In this document: piece by piece, positions 34,925 to 45,590 of the stretch
Position numbering within the stretch: position 1 is the first letter of the stretch
How the letters are laid out: each line of letters opens with the position of its first letter
DNA from: Mycobacterium sp.
GTDB lineage: Bacteria > Actinomycetota > Actinomycetes > Mycobacteriales > Mycobacteriaceae
Reading direction: 5' to 3'
NCBI RefSeq assembly: GCF_004298145.1
Contig: NZ_SCRH01000038.1
Location: 1 to 64,000 of the forward strand
Length of the DNA: 64,000 bases
Position numbers and translations under genes: made by a program
Notes under the pieces: generated by a model
Databases searched by the model: none
Told to the model about the DNA's origin: nothing
What the model saw: only the letters and a program-made list of their open reading frames with translations

Positions 34925-35758
34925 CTACTGCCGCTTTGGCATCAGCGCGGGTAGGGACTTGACGATACTGCGTCGCACGAATTCCGGGCTCAGGCCCTTG
35001 AACAAATCAATCAAGCGAATGCTCTTGGGCACGTACCAATGCAACCGCCTCTGATTGTGGTAGGCCCGCCACGCCGTCTCTGCCACGCTGCTTGCCGGCA
35101 TCAACCGGAGCATGCCCTTTTTGGGCGCGATGGCGCGCAACTCTTCGGCTGTTCTCGGCGCGCCGCCGTCGTCGGAGTGGTTGGTCGTCGTGGTGAGGAT
35201 GGCGGTGTCGATCAGACCGGGCAGCACGTCGGCGACGCGCACGCCGTGTCGCTGCCACTCCACGCTCAGGGCCTCGGTCAGCCCCTTGACCGCGTGTTTG
35301 GTCGATGAGTAGACGGCGAGGCGGGGCATGCCGTAGGTCCCCGAGGAGGACGACGTCGAGAACATCAGGCTGCCGGGGGCCTTCTTCAGGTAGGGCAGCG
35401 CGGCGTACGCACCGGTCAGCACGGCTTTGTAGTTCACGTCGACGACGCGCATCGCGGCGTCATAGGGTACGTCCTCGAACCAGCCGGATTCGCCGATTCC
35501 GGCGTTGTTCCACATCATGTCGAGCCCGCCACCGGTATTGCCGGCACAGAAGTCGGCGAGGGCGCCATCGAGGGCCGCCTTGTCCGTCACGTCGACGGCG
35601 CGGGTCCACAGCCGATCGTCACCCAGTTCTTCCTTCAGCGTGACCAGGCCGTCGTCGTTGCGGTCCACCGCCCCGACCCGCCAACCCTTGGCGTGGAACA
35701 GCTTTGCGCCCTCGCGACCCATGCCACTGCCCGCGCCGGTGATGAAGACCGATTTCAC
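34925..35758 (-). CDS. Short-chain dehydrogenase (Rv1882c-like)
   Basis: The 277-residue classical SDR has TGAGSGMG (7-14), NNAG, a Ser and Y-x3-K (YSSTK). An Asp after beta 2 (AVDRND) suggests NAD(H). Its start overlaps the stop of the SRPBCC gene by four bases, so the two are translated together and may act on the same hydrophobic ligand. The substrate is unknown. Confidence 0.92.
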   Translation of the reverse strand: MKSVFITGAGSGMGREGAKLFHAKGWRVGAVDRNDDGLVTLKEELGDDRLWTRAVDVTDKAALDGALADFCAGNTGGGLDMMWNNAGIGESGWFEDVPYDAAMRVVDVNYKAVLTGAYAALPYLKKAPGSLMFSTSSSSGTYGMPRLAVYSSTKHAVKGLTEALSVEWQRHGVRVADVLPGLIDTAILTTTTNHSDDGGAPRTAEELRAIAPKKGMLRLMPASSVAETAWRAYHNQRRLHWYVPKSIRLIDLFKGLSPEFVRRSIVKSLPALMPKRQ

Positions 35759-36216
35759 GACGCGTCAGCCTCGACCACGTCTTTGATGCGGTTCAGCGTC
35801 TTGGTCATATCGCGGATGTTGCGGCGCTTGCGCAGAAAGCCGCCGAACAACCAGTACACGCCGAGCCATGGCGCCGGGTTGAGCCGAAACGACTCGGTGA
35901 CGTCCGTCCCGCCACCGCTGGGCGCCAGTCGGTAGTGCCAGTTGTTGACCTCCCGATCGCCGAGCAGAACCGTAAAGCCGAATTCGCGACCCGGTTCGCA
36001 CGCGGTGACCTTGCAGGTCGTCCAGTACACCGGTCCCATTTCATTACGCCGGACGTGACCGCGGAATTTCGCGCCGGGGGCCGGGCCGGTCGCATCGCCC
36101 AGCCACTCGGCTTCGAAAACTTCCGGGGAAAAGCGTCCGATGTTGCGCACGTCCGCGATGAGATCCCAGATCTTGGCCGCGGGCGCCGCCATGTGAACAG
36201 TCGCCGAACCTTCCAT
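35755..36216 (-). CDS. SRPBCC (START/Bet v1-like) protein (Rv1883c-like)
   Basis: The 153-residue protein has the polyketide-cyclase/START pattern: SATVHMAAPAAKIWDLIADVRNIGRFSPEV, a central beta grip and a long C-terminal helix. The fold encloses a hydrophobic pocket for lipid-like ligands. Start at the second Met (36216) is favoured; the frame also allows 36228. It is translationally coupled to the SDR downstream (ATGA overlap). Confidence 0.9.
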   Translation of the reverse strand: MEGSATVHMAAPAAKIWDLIADVRNIGRFSPEVFEAEWLGDATGPAPGAKFRGHVRRNEMGPVYWTTCKVTACEPGREFGFTVLLGDREVNNWHYRLAPSGGGTDVTESFRLNPAPWLGVYWLFGGFLRKRRNIRDMTKTLNRIKDVVEADAS

Positions 36217-36269
36217 GGGCTGATCCAAACACAGCTTCGTGCTGGGTCATAGACCACGCGGGCGTTTCG

Positions 36270-36680
36270 TCAGCGCGGGATGGCCGCCTGGATCAGCCCG
36301 TTGATGATCTGCTTGATGCCCTGGGCGGGGTGCGAATACCAACCGATCGGAAGGCCTGACTGCGCACCGCACTTTGGCCAGGGCTCCACGCCCTCTTGAG
36401 CGAAAACCCGGTTGGCCACAGCGATTTGCTGCTCCCTGGATGCGGCCGCCGGGTTTCCGGCGCCGCCGTAGCGGGCCCAGGTGCCTGGTTTGAATTGCAG
36501 TCCACCGTAATTGCCGTTGCCGGTGTTGGCGTGCCAGTTGCCACCGGATTCGCATTGAGCGATCGCGTCCCAGTTGGGAGCGGCGTCCGCGCTCACCACA
36601 CCTGTGGACGAAGCCATCGATGCTGCAACGAACCCGCCGACCGCTACGGACTTGACGAGAAGCTTGCAGAGATTCTTCAT
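36270..36680 (-). CDS. rpfC: Resuscitation-promoting factor RpfC
   Basis: This is a secreted peptidoglycan hydrolase of the lytic-transglycosylase/lysozyme type that wakes dormant mycobacteria. The 136-residue protein has a signal peptide ([24 protein letters not shown]) and an Rpf domain with the catalytic Glu in [17 protein letters not shown] and the two Cys. ATG 36680 gives a normal signal peptide; the longer frame to 36764 is like the extended annotation of M. tuberculosis RpfC. The gene precedes secreted chorismate mutase and fbpB homologues in the known order. Confidence 0.95.
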   Translation of the reverse strand: MKNLCKLLVKSVAVGGFVAASMASSTGVVSADAAPNWDAIAQCESGGNWHANTGNGNYGGLQFKPGTWARYGGAGNPAAASREQQIAVANRVFAQEGVEPWPKCGAQSGLPIGWYSHPAQGIKQIINGLIQAAIPR

Positions 36681-36812
36681 GTCAAGCTTTTCGGCGCGTG
36701 TGGCCAAAGCGTTACCTATTCGAAAATGGCGCGAGATATGCCTTCTATCTGCGGGAATCGCCATATTGCGAGGCCGAAAGAAACGGTTAGAGATTGGTGA
36801 GGAAAAACTAAA

Positions 36813-37397
36813 TTATTGCTGGCAATACGAGTGTGTCGCTGACCACAGGGCCCGTTGAAAAAGGCCGTCGAGTTGGCGTTCCGCGATGATGCCGCTCCTC
36901 GCGGCGTCGAGCTGCAGCGCGCACGCCGGCGAGTGCAGCAGGGCCCAGTTGGCCGATATCTGAGTCAGCATCGCCCGGTTGAGGCCATCGATCGCCGACC
37001 GTGACGCCGACAGGTTCGGCGAGTCGACCGGAGCGTCACCCGGGTTCAGTTTCCAGTCCGCGAACCGGCTGTACTCGATGGCCTCCATAGCGCTGATCTG
37101 GTCACCGAAGACCCGGGAGACGTAGTCGCGGTCGATGTGTTCGGCGACGGCCTCCTCGCCCAGTTTGGCCAACTCCTGCCGGACGCGTACCGGGTCTTCA
37201 ACGGCCCCGTGCGTATTCCACTTGTAAGCGGCCACCGGCTCGGCAACGTGTAACCGTTGCGCGGCGGCGTCGACCAATGGAGCCAGCGGGCTCACGGTGT
37301 CGGCCCGGGCCGGGGCTGCCAGCATCGCCAGGCTGCCGGCCACAACACCGCAAATCGGAAGGAGGTTGACGCGGCGCGCACGCGTGCTGCGGGGCAT
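36813..37397 (-). CDS. Secreted chorismate mutase (AroQ gamma, Rv1885c-like)
   Basis: This enzyme turns chorismate into prephenate but is exported, its role outside the cytoplasm being unclear. The 194-residue all-helical protein has a signal peptide (cleavage about ARA-DTVSP), the active-site region AAQRLHVAEPVAAYKW with Arg and Lys, VRVRQEL and SASRSAIDGLNRAML, and two Cys near the C-terminus that should form a disulfide. It fits the *MtCM structure as recalled. Confidence 0.93.
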   Translation of the reverse strand: MPRSTRARRVNLLPICGVVAGSLAMLAAPARADTVSPLAPLVDAAAQRLHVAEPVAAYKWNTHGAVEDPVRVRQELAKLGEEAVAEHIDRDYVSRVFGDQISAMEAIEYSRFADWKLNPGDAPVDSPNLSASRSAIDGLNRAMLTQISANWALLHSPACALQLDAARSGIIAERQLDGLFQRALWSATHSYCQQ

Positions 37398-37492
37398 GAC
37401 GACGATTCTGACGTGATTCGCGCCCCTTAACGCACCACCGCGCCTGACGGTGTTGTCGTCAAGCGCAGTAGTGGCCGCGGGTGGGCGATAGG

Positions 37493-39111
<1,619 letters not shown>

Positions 39112-40251
39112 TTGGACACGGTACTTGGCCTGTCAGTGACGCCGACCGCCGTTGGGTGGGTCCTCGCTGAAGGACACGGCGCAGACGGCACCATCCTGGA
39201 TCACCAGGAGTTGGCGCTGCGCGCCGGCCGGGGTGTCCGCGCCGTGAGTACCGCGGAGCAAGTGGTAGACGAGGTATTGCGGGTCGACACCGCGGCGACC
39301 GCGGACGATCATCGCCTGCGTGTCATCGGAGTGACCTGGAACGACGAAGCGTCCGCACAGGCTGCGCTCGTGTTGGAGGCGTTGACCGACGCGGGTTTCG
39401 ACAACGTCGTGCCGGTCCGGTTCCTCGAGGCCATCGAGACTTTGGCGCAGGCCATTGCACCCGTCATCGGTCACGAACAGACCGCGGTCTGCGTTTTCGA
39501 CCGTGACGTCACGACCGTCGTCATGGTCGACACCCACGACGGGAAGACCCAGACGGCGACCAAGCACGTGCGCGGCGGCCTCGACGGCCTGACCCGCTGG
39601 CTGACCGGCATGTTCGACCGTAACGGATGGCAGCCGGGCGGCGTTGTCGTCGTCGGCGCACACAGCGACATCGACGGCTTCTCGTGGCAACTCGAAAAGA
39701 CGTTGCCGGTACCGGTTTTCGTACAGTCGATGGCCCAGGTGACGATCGCGCGGGGTGCGGCGCTGTCCGCGGCCCGCAGCACCGAGTTCACCGACGAACG
39801 GCTGGTGGCGCGCCACAGCGAACCCATTTCATCAGCGCCCGCCCGGCAACGGCGGTTGTCTTATGCCGGAGCCCTCACCGCGCTGGCCGCCGGTGCGATC
39901 ACCTTCGTCGGCTCGGTATCACTTGCGGTGGGGATTCACGTGGGTCCGGCCAGCGCGACCGCGTCAAAGCACGCCACCCATCCGCCCACGCCGCAGGCGG
40001 CCGAGGCCGTCAAGGCCGTCGCGCCGCTTCCGGCGGCCCCACCGGTCAAGCGGCCCGCGGCACAGGCCAGGCCGCAGGCCGGCGAACCGGCCGCTCCGGC
40101 AGACCAGCCGGGCGCCGGTGGCGAACGGCAATTGGATACCGATAACCGGCAGCAGCCCTACCTGACCCGGGTGCTCGAGCACATTCCCGGTGACACCGGC
40201 GACCCGGCGGTCGATTCGGCGCCGCATTCAGCGGCTGAGCCGCAGCCCTGA
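39112..40251 (+). CDS. Membrane protein with degenerate ASKHA/Hsp70-like domain and Ala/Pro-rich tail
   Basis: The 379-residue protein begins at a TTG (LDTVLGLSVTPTAVGWVL). Residues 1-230 look like an actin/Hsp70-type fold: an N-terminal phosphate-1-like strand, TAVCVFDRDVTTVVMVD as a possible phosphate-2 loop, VVVVGAHSDIDGF, and the late AQVTIARGAALSAA helix typical of Hsp70-like proteins. Gly/Asp residues required for ATP binding seem missing. A single membrane helix (about 245-270) is followed by 110 low-complexity Pro/Ala-rich residues outside the cell. Similar proteins occur throughout mycobacteria as DUF7159-type hypotheticals. Function is unknown. Confidence 0.75.
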   Translation: MDTVLGLSVTPTAVGWVLAEGHGADGTILDHQELALRAGRGVRAVSTAEQVVDEVLRVDTAATADDHRLRVIGVTWNDEASAQAALVLEALTDAGFDNVVPVRFLEAIETLAQAIAPVIGHEQTAVCVFDRDVTTVVMVDTHDGKTQTATKHVRGGLDGLTRWLTGMFDRNGWQPGGVVVVGAHSDIDGFSWQLEKTLPVPVFVQSMAQVTIARGAALSAARSTEFTDERLVARHSEPISSAPARQRRLSYAGALTALAAGAITFVGSVSLAVGIHVGPASATASKHATHPPTPQAAEAVKAVAPLPAAPPVKRPAAQARPQAGEPAAPADQPGAGGERQLDTDNRQQPYLTRVLEHIPGDTGDPAVDSAPHSAAEPQP

Positions 40252-40269
40252 TTCCTCCCGAGCTGAAAT

Positions 40270-40830
40270 TCAACCGTCCTTGGCGTGAACCGCGGTGAAG
40301 GTCAACGACACGTCGTCGGCGACCTGGACCGAGCCCATCAGCAGCGAGTAGGGCTTGACGCCGTAATCGGTTTGGCGGACCGTGGATTCACTCGACATCC
40401 GCCATGAGTTTCCGAGATCCTCTGTGCGCAAGTCGATCACGTGATCACGGCAGACGCCGCGGATCTCCAGGGTGCCGGTGAGGCGGTATCCGTGGTCGGC
40501 CTCCTCGATCGCGTCCGCGGTGTAGCGTATCTCGGGGAATCGGCTGGCGTTCAACGACTTCAATGCATTGGAGCGCACCTGGGTCTTCTCGAGCGCAGAC
40601 AGCCCTTTGACGCCGCCCGCACCGCGCAGCACCTCGAACGAATCGACCTCGACGGCAAGCTCCGCGCTGACGGGTCGGGAGCCGTCCCAGCTCACCGTGG
40701 CACGCCAGCGCGACATCGCGATGGTGAGACGATGGCCCATCCGTGCCGCTCTGCCGGCAACGCCGGTGTGGAGCAATAATTCGCCGTCGGCGGGGCCGAT
40801 CGTCCATGCCGGGCCTTTGTCAGGAGTCAC
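40270..40830 (-). CDS. YceI family protein
   Basis: The 186-residue lipocalin-like beta barrel has WTIGPADGELLLHTG, GHRLTIAMSRW, FPEIRYTADAIE, LTGTLEIRGV and VKPYSLLMGSV, all characteristic of YceI, which binds isoprenoid-type lipids. No signal peptide is seen, so unlike E. coli YceI it is likely cytosolic. Start GTG 40830. It follows the alcohol dehydrogenase gene with 12 bp between, as the last gene of a probable CYP125-like operon. Confidence 0.9.
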   Translation of the reverse strand: MTPDKGPAWTIGPADGELLLHTGVAGRAARMGHRLTIAMSRWRATVSWDGSRPVSAELAVEVDSFEVLRGAGGVKGLSALEKTQVRSNALKSLNASRFPEIRYTADAIEEADHGYRLTGTLEIRGVCRDHVIDLRTEDLGNSWRMSSESTVRQTDYGVKPYSLLMGSVQVADDVSLTFTAVHAKDG

Positions 40831-40842
40831 GAACCGACTGTG

Positions 40843-41856
40843 TCACACGGTCAAAACGGTGCGGTAATGCGCTCGCCCCTGCTCCAATGCCGCATAGCCT
40901 TCGGCCGCCTGCGACAACGGCAGCTCCTCGATCCACGCCCGAACACCGGACAGGACCGCGAAACCCATGGTGTCTTCGACCTCTTTGGCCGTGCCGGAGG
41001 GATGACCGACGATGCTGAGCCCCGGGGTGATCAGCTGTACAGGGCTGATAGGCAATGGATCTGGGGTGACGCCGATGGTGAGCAACTCGCCCCGGGGCGC
41101 AAGCCCACCCACCGTGTCGGCCATAGCCTGGGCGTTGCCGGCGGTACCCAGAACCACCGCCGCCCCGCCCAACGCCTGCAGCGCTTCGGAGACGTCGCCA
41201 CTGGTGGAGTCGATGTAGTGGTGGGCGCCCAGCTTCCGGGCGTCCTCGGCTTTGGCGGCGCCCCGGGCGATCGCGATGGTCTCGAACCCCATCGCCCTGG
41301 CGAACTGCACGCCGAGGTGTCCCAGCCCACCGATGCCGAGGATGGCCACCCGGTCGCCCGGCAACGCTTTGGTGTGGCGTAGCGCGTTGTACGTGGTGAC
41401 CCCGGCACAGCCCATCGGGGCCGCTTCCGCATCGGAGAGCTCCGACGGAATCCGGGCCATGGCGCTGGCCGGCACCGTGACGGATTCCGCGTAGCCACCG
41501 GGATAGTGCCAGCTCGGGACCTTCCCATTCACACAGTGGATGAAAAGGCCTCTGCGGCAAGGGTCGCAGCGGTAACAGCAGCCGCCGAACCACCCGACCG
41601 CGACTCGATCGCCCACGGCGAAGTCTTGGACGCCGTCGCCGAGTTCGGCGATCCTGCCGGCGATTTCATGCCCGGGCGTCAACGGCCACGACATGTCGGG
41701 AAAGCCCCCGTGCACGAAGGCGCGGTCGGTGCCGCACACGCCGCACGCGGTGACCGCAATGCGCACCTCGCCCCGGCCCGGTGGTCGAGTCTCGACCTCG
41801 ACCAGCTCTAAGGGGCCGCCTACGGATTGGATCCGGACGGCGTGATGCGTGGGCAT
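40843..41856 (-). CDS. Zinc-dependent alcohol dehydrogenase
   Basis: The 337-residue MDR protein has the catalytic zinc ligands Cys39 region (CGVCGTDR), GHEIAG (His/Glu) and the structural four-Cys lobe (CCYRCDPCRRGLFIHC), and NAD-binding GIGGLGHLG. It is only 9 bp downstream of the CYP125-like gene, so oxidation of a hydroxylated steroid or lipid made by that P450 is a reasonable inference. The substrate is unproven. Confidence 0.92.
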   Translation of the reverse strand: MPTHHAVRIQSVGGPLELVEVETRPPGRGEVRIAVTACGVCGTDRAFVHGGFPDMSWPLTPGHEIAGRIAELGDGVQDFAVGDRVAVGWFGGCCYRCDPCRRGLFIHCVNGKVPSWHYPGGYAESVTVPASAMARIPSELSDAEAAPMGCAGVTTYNALRHTKALPGDRVAILGIGGLGHLGVQFARAMGFETIAIARGAAKAEDARKLGAHHYIDSTSGDVSEALQALGGAAVVLGTAGNAQAMADTVGGLAPRGELLTIGVTPDPLPISPVQLITPGLSIVGHPSGTAKEVEDTMGFAVLSGVRAWIEELPLSQAAEGYAALEQGRAHYRTVLTV

Positions 41857-41865
41857 CGGCTTAGC

Positions 41866-43152
41866 TTAATGCGCGACAGGGGGTTTCGCCGACCCATCGG
41901 TGTGGTAGTCCACCTGCCAGTGCTTGATTCCGTTGAGCCAACCCGACCGCAGCCGTTGCGGCTTGCCGATCGATTCCAGGTCCGGGATGCCATCGGCGAT
42001 CGCGTTGAACATCAAGTCGATCGTCATCCGGGCCAGGTTGGTTCCGATGCAGTAGTGCGCGCCGGTTCCGCCGAACCCGACGTGCGGGTTGGGATCACGC
42101 AGGATGTTGAAGGTGAACGGGTCGTCGAACACTTCCTCGTCGAAATTGGCTGAGCGATAGACCATTACGACCCGCTGGTCCTTCTTGATCTGCACGCCCG
42201 ACAATTCGTAGTCCTCTAGCGCGGTGCGCTGAAACGACGTGACCGGGGTGGCCCACCGGACGATCTCGTCGGCCGCGGTACCGGGACGCTCCTTCTTGAA
42301 CAGCTCCCACTGATCCGGAAAGTCGGTGAAGGCCATCATGCCCTGGGTGATCGAGTTGCGAGTGGTCTCGTTGCCGGCCACCGCCAACAGGATCACGAAG
42401 AAGCCGAACTCGTCGTCGGACAGCTTGTGGCCGTCGATGTCGGCCTGGACCAGCTTGGTGACGAGATCGTCCCCCGGATTCTTCGTCCGCTCGGCGGCCA
42501 TCTGCATGCCGTACATGATGAGCTCGACCGAGGCGGTGATGGCGTCGTTGTTGGCGAACTCGGGGTCCTGGTCGCCGACCATCTCGTTGGACCAGTGGAA
42601 GAGTTTCTTGCGGTCTTCCTGCGGCACCCCCATCAGCCCGGCGATGGCCTGCAGGGGCAGCTCGCACGACACCTGTTCGACGAAGTCGCCGCGGCCCTCG
42701 GCGGCCGCTTCCTCGACGATGCGGCGGGCACGCTCGGCGAGGTCCGGGCGCAGGAGCTCGATGGCCCGGGGAGTGAAGGCCCGCGAGATGATCTTGCGCA
42801 GCCGGGTGTGCTGCGGCGCGTCCATGTTGAGCAGGACGAACTTGCCACGCTCGATCTGCTCGCCGACCGTACCGTCCTTGTAGCGCGGCAGCGCGGTCTT
42901 CGCCAGGCTCGAGAAGACGTCACTGCGCCGCGAGATCTCTTTGACGTCCTTGTGCTTGGTCACCACCCAGAAGCCGCCGTCGTCGAACCCGCCGACCCCG
43001 AGCGGTTGTTCGTTCCACCAGATCGGCGCTGTCCGGCGCATTTCCGCCAGCTCTTCCACCGGTAGCCGCTCGGCGTAGATGTCCGGGTCGGTGAAGTCGA
43101 AGCCGGGAGGCAGGTTGGGGACCGGCGTGGTGGTTGGCTCGACGGTTGGCAT
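41866..43152 (-). CDS. Cytochrome P450, CYP125-like (steroid C26-monooxygenase paralogue)
   Basis: The 428-residue P450 matches the recalled sequence of M. tuberculosis CYP125A1 along its length (LPPGFDFTDP-IYAERLP, FVEQVSCELPLQAIAG, AVAGNETTRNSITQGM, GFGGTGAHYCIG, SGWLNGIKHWQVDY). CYP125 oxidises the terminal carbon of the cholesterol side chain. The known gene lies in the cholesterol cluster, so this is likely a second family member. A KstR-like palindrome lies about 100 bp upstream. It leads an operon with an alcohol dehydrogenase and YceI. Confidence 0.92.
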   Translation of the reverse strand: MPTVEPTTTPVPNLPPGFDFTDPDIYAERLPVEELAEMRRTAPIWWNEQPLGVGGFDDGGFWVVTKHKDVKEISRRSDVFSSLAKTALPRYKDGTVGEQIERGKFVLLNMDAPQHTRLRKIISRAFTPRAIELLRPDLAERARRIVEEAAAEGRGDFVEQVSCELPLQAIAGLMGVPQEDRKKLFHWSNEMVGDQDPEFANNDAITASVELIMYGMQMAAERTKNPGDDLVTKLVQADIDGHKLSDDEFGFFVILLAVAGNETTRNSITQGMMAFTDFPDQWELFKKERPGTAADEIVRWATPVTSFQRTALEDYELSGVQIKKDQRVVMVYRSANFDEEVFDDPFTFNILRDPNPHVGFGGTGAHYCIGTNLARMTIDLMFNAIADGIPDLESIGKPQRLRSGWLNGIKHWQVDYHTDGSAKPPVAH

Positions 43153-43254
43153 GGCCCGCTCCTCGATGACGAAGTGGTCTAGTCGTCCTTGTGCTAGGAA
43201 ACCATTGCTGCACCACGGTTGGGAAGCATTGACACAACATCGGCGGGGGCAAAT

Positions 43255-43268
43255 TGGAACGTGTTCCT
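43255..43268. promoter_or_regulatory. KstR-like palindrome upstream of the CYP125-like gene
   Basis: TGGAACGTGTTCCT fits the KstR pattern TnnAACnnGTTnnA except for the last base. It is about 100 bp upstream of the P450 start. The same core GGAACGTGTTC occurs at 45592-45602 before the nitronate monooxygenase gene. Confidence 0.65.
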
Positions 43269-43399
43269 CACCGGGGCGTCTTCGTGCGCACCGGGCCGCC
43301 GCCGGGGATCGCGGCCGCGCGCCGAAACCACCTTGTGGCTGACGGCCCGACCGATATGCTCTTGGTGCAGGTCACCGGTGACGACAGGCGGGGTGGAAC

Positions 43400-43804
43400 A
43401 TGATTCGGGAATTGCTGAGCGCCGCTTCGATAGCGGGCATCACGATCGGCATGGCGCCGTGCGCGGCTGCCGACCCGCACTACGAGGGCGACGTTCCGGG
43501 CTTGAATTACCAAGCTTCGCTGGGCGCTCCGTGCGACAACTACGAGCGCTTCATCTTCGGGCGAGGCCCCAGCGGACAGGCCGAGGCCTGTCATTTCCCG
43601 CCGCCCAATCAGTTCCCGGCGGCCACCGTCGGGTACTGGGTGATTTCCTACCCGCTGTATGGAACCCAGCAGACCGGCGCGAAATGCCCGGGCTCGCAGG
43701 CAGCCGCGCAGACCCCGGACGGGCTTCCGATGGTGTGTCTGGGAGACCAGGGGTGGCAACCCGGATGGTTTACCGGGGCAGGATTTTTCCCGCCCTCCGA
43801 CTGA
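43400..43804 (+). CDS. Secreted Cys-containing protein (Rv1891-like)
   Basis: The 134-residue protein has a signal peptide (LLSAASIAGITIGMAPCAAA-DPHY) and four Cys in the mature part, probably two disulfides. Aromatic residues and Pro/Gly dominate (VGYWVISYPLYG, GWQPGWFTGAGFFPP). Order and size fit Rv1891, a conserved mycobacterial exported protein without known function. The next two genes are small and on the same strand. Confidence 0.88.
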   Translation: MIRELLSAASIAGITIGMAPCAAADPHYEGDVPGLNYQASLGAPCDNYERFIFGRGPSGQAEACHFPPPNQFPAATVGYWVISYPLYGTQQTGAKCPGSQAAAQTPDGLPMVCLGDQGWQPGWFTGAGFFPPSD

Positions 43805-43815
43805 TCGGTACGACG

Positions 43816-44106
43816 ATGAAGCGTAGTGAGCCCGGCGCGTCACCCGTGCCCCGCTGGCTACGTTTCGTCCTGGCCTCGGATCGCGTCGGGTCGGCGTGGT
43901 ACATCGGCGCCGGATTTTTCTTCGCGCCGGTGCTGGCCGTGGTTTCGCCGTGGCCCACAGTCACCACCGTGCTGTGGGTCATCATCGCGCTGGCCGGGCT
44001 TGGGCTGGGGCTGCTGGGCATCGCGATGGCCATGGGGCTGGCCCGAATAATGCGCTCCGGGGCCGAAATTCCCGAAGACTACTGGCGCTCCCTGGTGCAC
44101 TACTAA
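43816..44106 (+). CDS. Small membrane protein (Rv1892-like)
   Basis: The 96-residue protein has two membrane helices (about 28-50 and 53-78), a basic N-terminus and an acidic tail ending EIPEDYWRSLVHY. The ATG 43816 lies 11 bp after the Rv1891-like stop, so co-translation is likely. The longer open frame upstream overlaps that gene and was rejected. Function is unknown. Confidence 0.85.
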   Translation: MKRSEPGASPVPRWLRFVLASDRVGSAWYIGAGFFFAPVLAVVSPWPTVTTVLWVIIALAGLGLGLLGIAMAMGLARIMRSGAEIPEDYWRSLVHY

Positions 44107-44184
44107 GCCTTAGCGCCGGCGAGAAAAGGTGGCTTGCCCCGTCTAGAGTCGAAGTAACGAACCCGCAACAAAAGGAGACTCGAG

Positions 44185-44406
44185 ATGGCCTTCAATCCCA
44201 AAGATGCGGTCGACGCGGCGAAGGACATCGCGACCAACGCCGTCGAGAAAGCCTCCGACATCGTCGAGCACGCCAGCGACATCATCCGGGGTGACATCGC
44301 CGGCGGCGCCAGCGGCATCGTCGCGAATTCCATCGACATCGGCACGTATGCGCTGGACCGGACGAAGGAAGTGTTCACCGGCCGCGAGGACGTCGACGAC
44401 GTCTAG
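44185..44406 (+). CDS. Small conserved protein (Rv1893-like)
   Basis: The 73-residue protein is helical and amphipathic (DAVDAAKDIATNAVEKASDIVEHASDII), with a Gly-rich middle and acidic end. AAAGGAGA precedes the start. No membrane segment or signal is seen. It resembles Rv1893 (72 residues) as recalled; function is unknown. Confidence 0.85.
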   Translation: MAFNPKDAVDAAKDIATNAVEKASDIVEHASDIIRGDIAGGASGIVANSIDIGTYALDRTKEVFTGREDVDDV

Positions 44407-44433
44407 CCCGGCTGGCCAGGCAAGCCTTCGTCG

Positions 44434-45564
44434 TCAGACGGAGGCGGCCTCGTTGAGCTCGTCGAGCCTGTTCGTGGCTTCCAGGTACTCCTGCACCCAG
44501 CGCTCGATGACCGTCGACGTCTTCTCCACCTTGGTGAACTGCCCGACCACCTGGCCGACCGGGTTGAACGCGACGTCGACGGATTCGTTGGGGTAGCGGT
44601 TGGTGGCCCGCACCGCCATGCCGGACACCATGTACTGCAACGGCATGCCGAGGGGCTTCGGGTTGTCCGGCTGCTCCCACGCCTCGGTCCAGTCGTTGCG
44701 CAGCATGCGGGCCGGCTTCCCGGTGAAGGAGCGGCTGCGGACGGTGTCGCGGCTACCCGCCTTGACGTAGGCCTCCTGCTGAACCGGCGTGTTCGAGGAT
44801 TCCTCGACCATCAACCACTGCGATCCGGTCCACGCGCCCTGCGCGCCGAGAGCCAGCGCCGCCGCGATCTGCTCGCCGCTGCCGATGCCACCGGCGGCCA
44901 GCACCGGGACCGGGGCGACCTCCTTGACGACCTGCGGCCACAGCACGATCGAGCCCACCTCGCCGCAGTGGCCGCCGGCCTCGCCGCCCTGGGCGATGAT
45001 GATGTCGACGCCCGCGTCGGCGTGCTTGCGGGCCTGCGAGGGGGAGCCGCACAGCGCGGCCACCTTGAGTCCCGCGTCATGGATGTGCTTGATCATGTCG
45101 GCCGGCGGCGTGCCGAGCGCATTGGCGATCATCTTCACCTTCGGGTGCTTGAGCGCCACCTCGACCTGGGGCGTCGCCGTCGCCTCGGTCCAGCCGAGGA
45201 GCTGCAGGGTGTCGCCGTCGCTGTCCTCGACCGGGACGCCGTGGTCGGCGAGGATCTTCTTTCCGAAGTCCAGGTATTCCTGCGGAACCATCGCCTGAAG
45301 CTGCTTGGTCAGCTCTTCGGCCGATAGGTGCGAGTCCATGCCCTCGTACTTGTTGGGGATGACGATGTCGACGCCGTAGGGGTGGTCGCCGATGTTCTCG
45401 TCGATCCAGTTGAGCTCGATCTCCAGCTGCTCCGGCGTGAAGCCGACGGCCCCGAGCACGCCGAACCCCCCGGCCTTGCTGACCGCCACCACGACATCGC
45501 GGCAGTGCGTGAAGGCGAAGATCGGGAACTCGATGCCGAGTTCGTCGCAAATAGGGGTGTGCAT
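44434..45564 (-). CDS. Nitronate monooxygenase family (Rv1894c-like)
   Basis: The 376-residue FMN TIM barrel has the patterns IFAFTHCRDVVVAVSKAGGFGVLGAVGF, IIAQGGEAGGHCGEVGS and VPVLAAGGIGSGEQIAAALALGAQG that define the 2-nitropropane-dioxygenase/nitronate monooxygenase group. Real substrates in mycobacteria are unknown. A KstR-like box (45591-45604) lies 27 bp upstream of the start, suggesting control by the cholesterol-catabolism repressor. Confidence 0.93.
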   Translation of the reverse strand: MHTPICDELGIEFPIFAFTHCRDVVVAVSKAGGFGVLGAVGFTPEQLEIELNWIDENIGDHPYGVDIVIPNKYEGMDSHLSAEELTKQLQAMVPQEYLDFGKKILADHGVPVEDSDGDTLQLLGWTEATATPQVEVALKHPKVKMIANALGTPPADMIKHIHDAGLKVAALCGSPSQARKHADAGVDIIIAQGGEAGGHCGEVGSIVLWPQVVKEVAPVPVLAAGGIGSGEQIAAALALGAQGAWTGSQWLMVEESSNTPVQQEAYVKAGSRDTVRSRSFTGKPARMLRNDWTEAWEQPDNPKPLGMPLQYMVSGMAVRATNRYPNESVDVAFNPVGQVVGQFTKVEKTSTVIERWVQEYLEATNRLDELNEAASV

Positions 45565-45590
45565 TACAACTCCTGGGATGCTCGCCGAAT

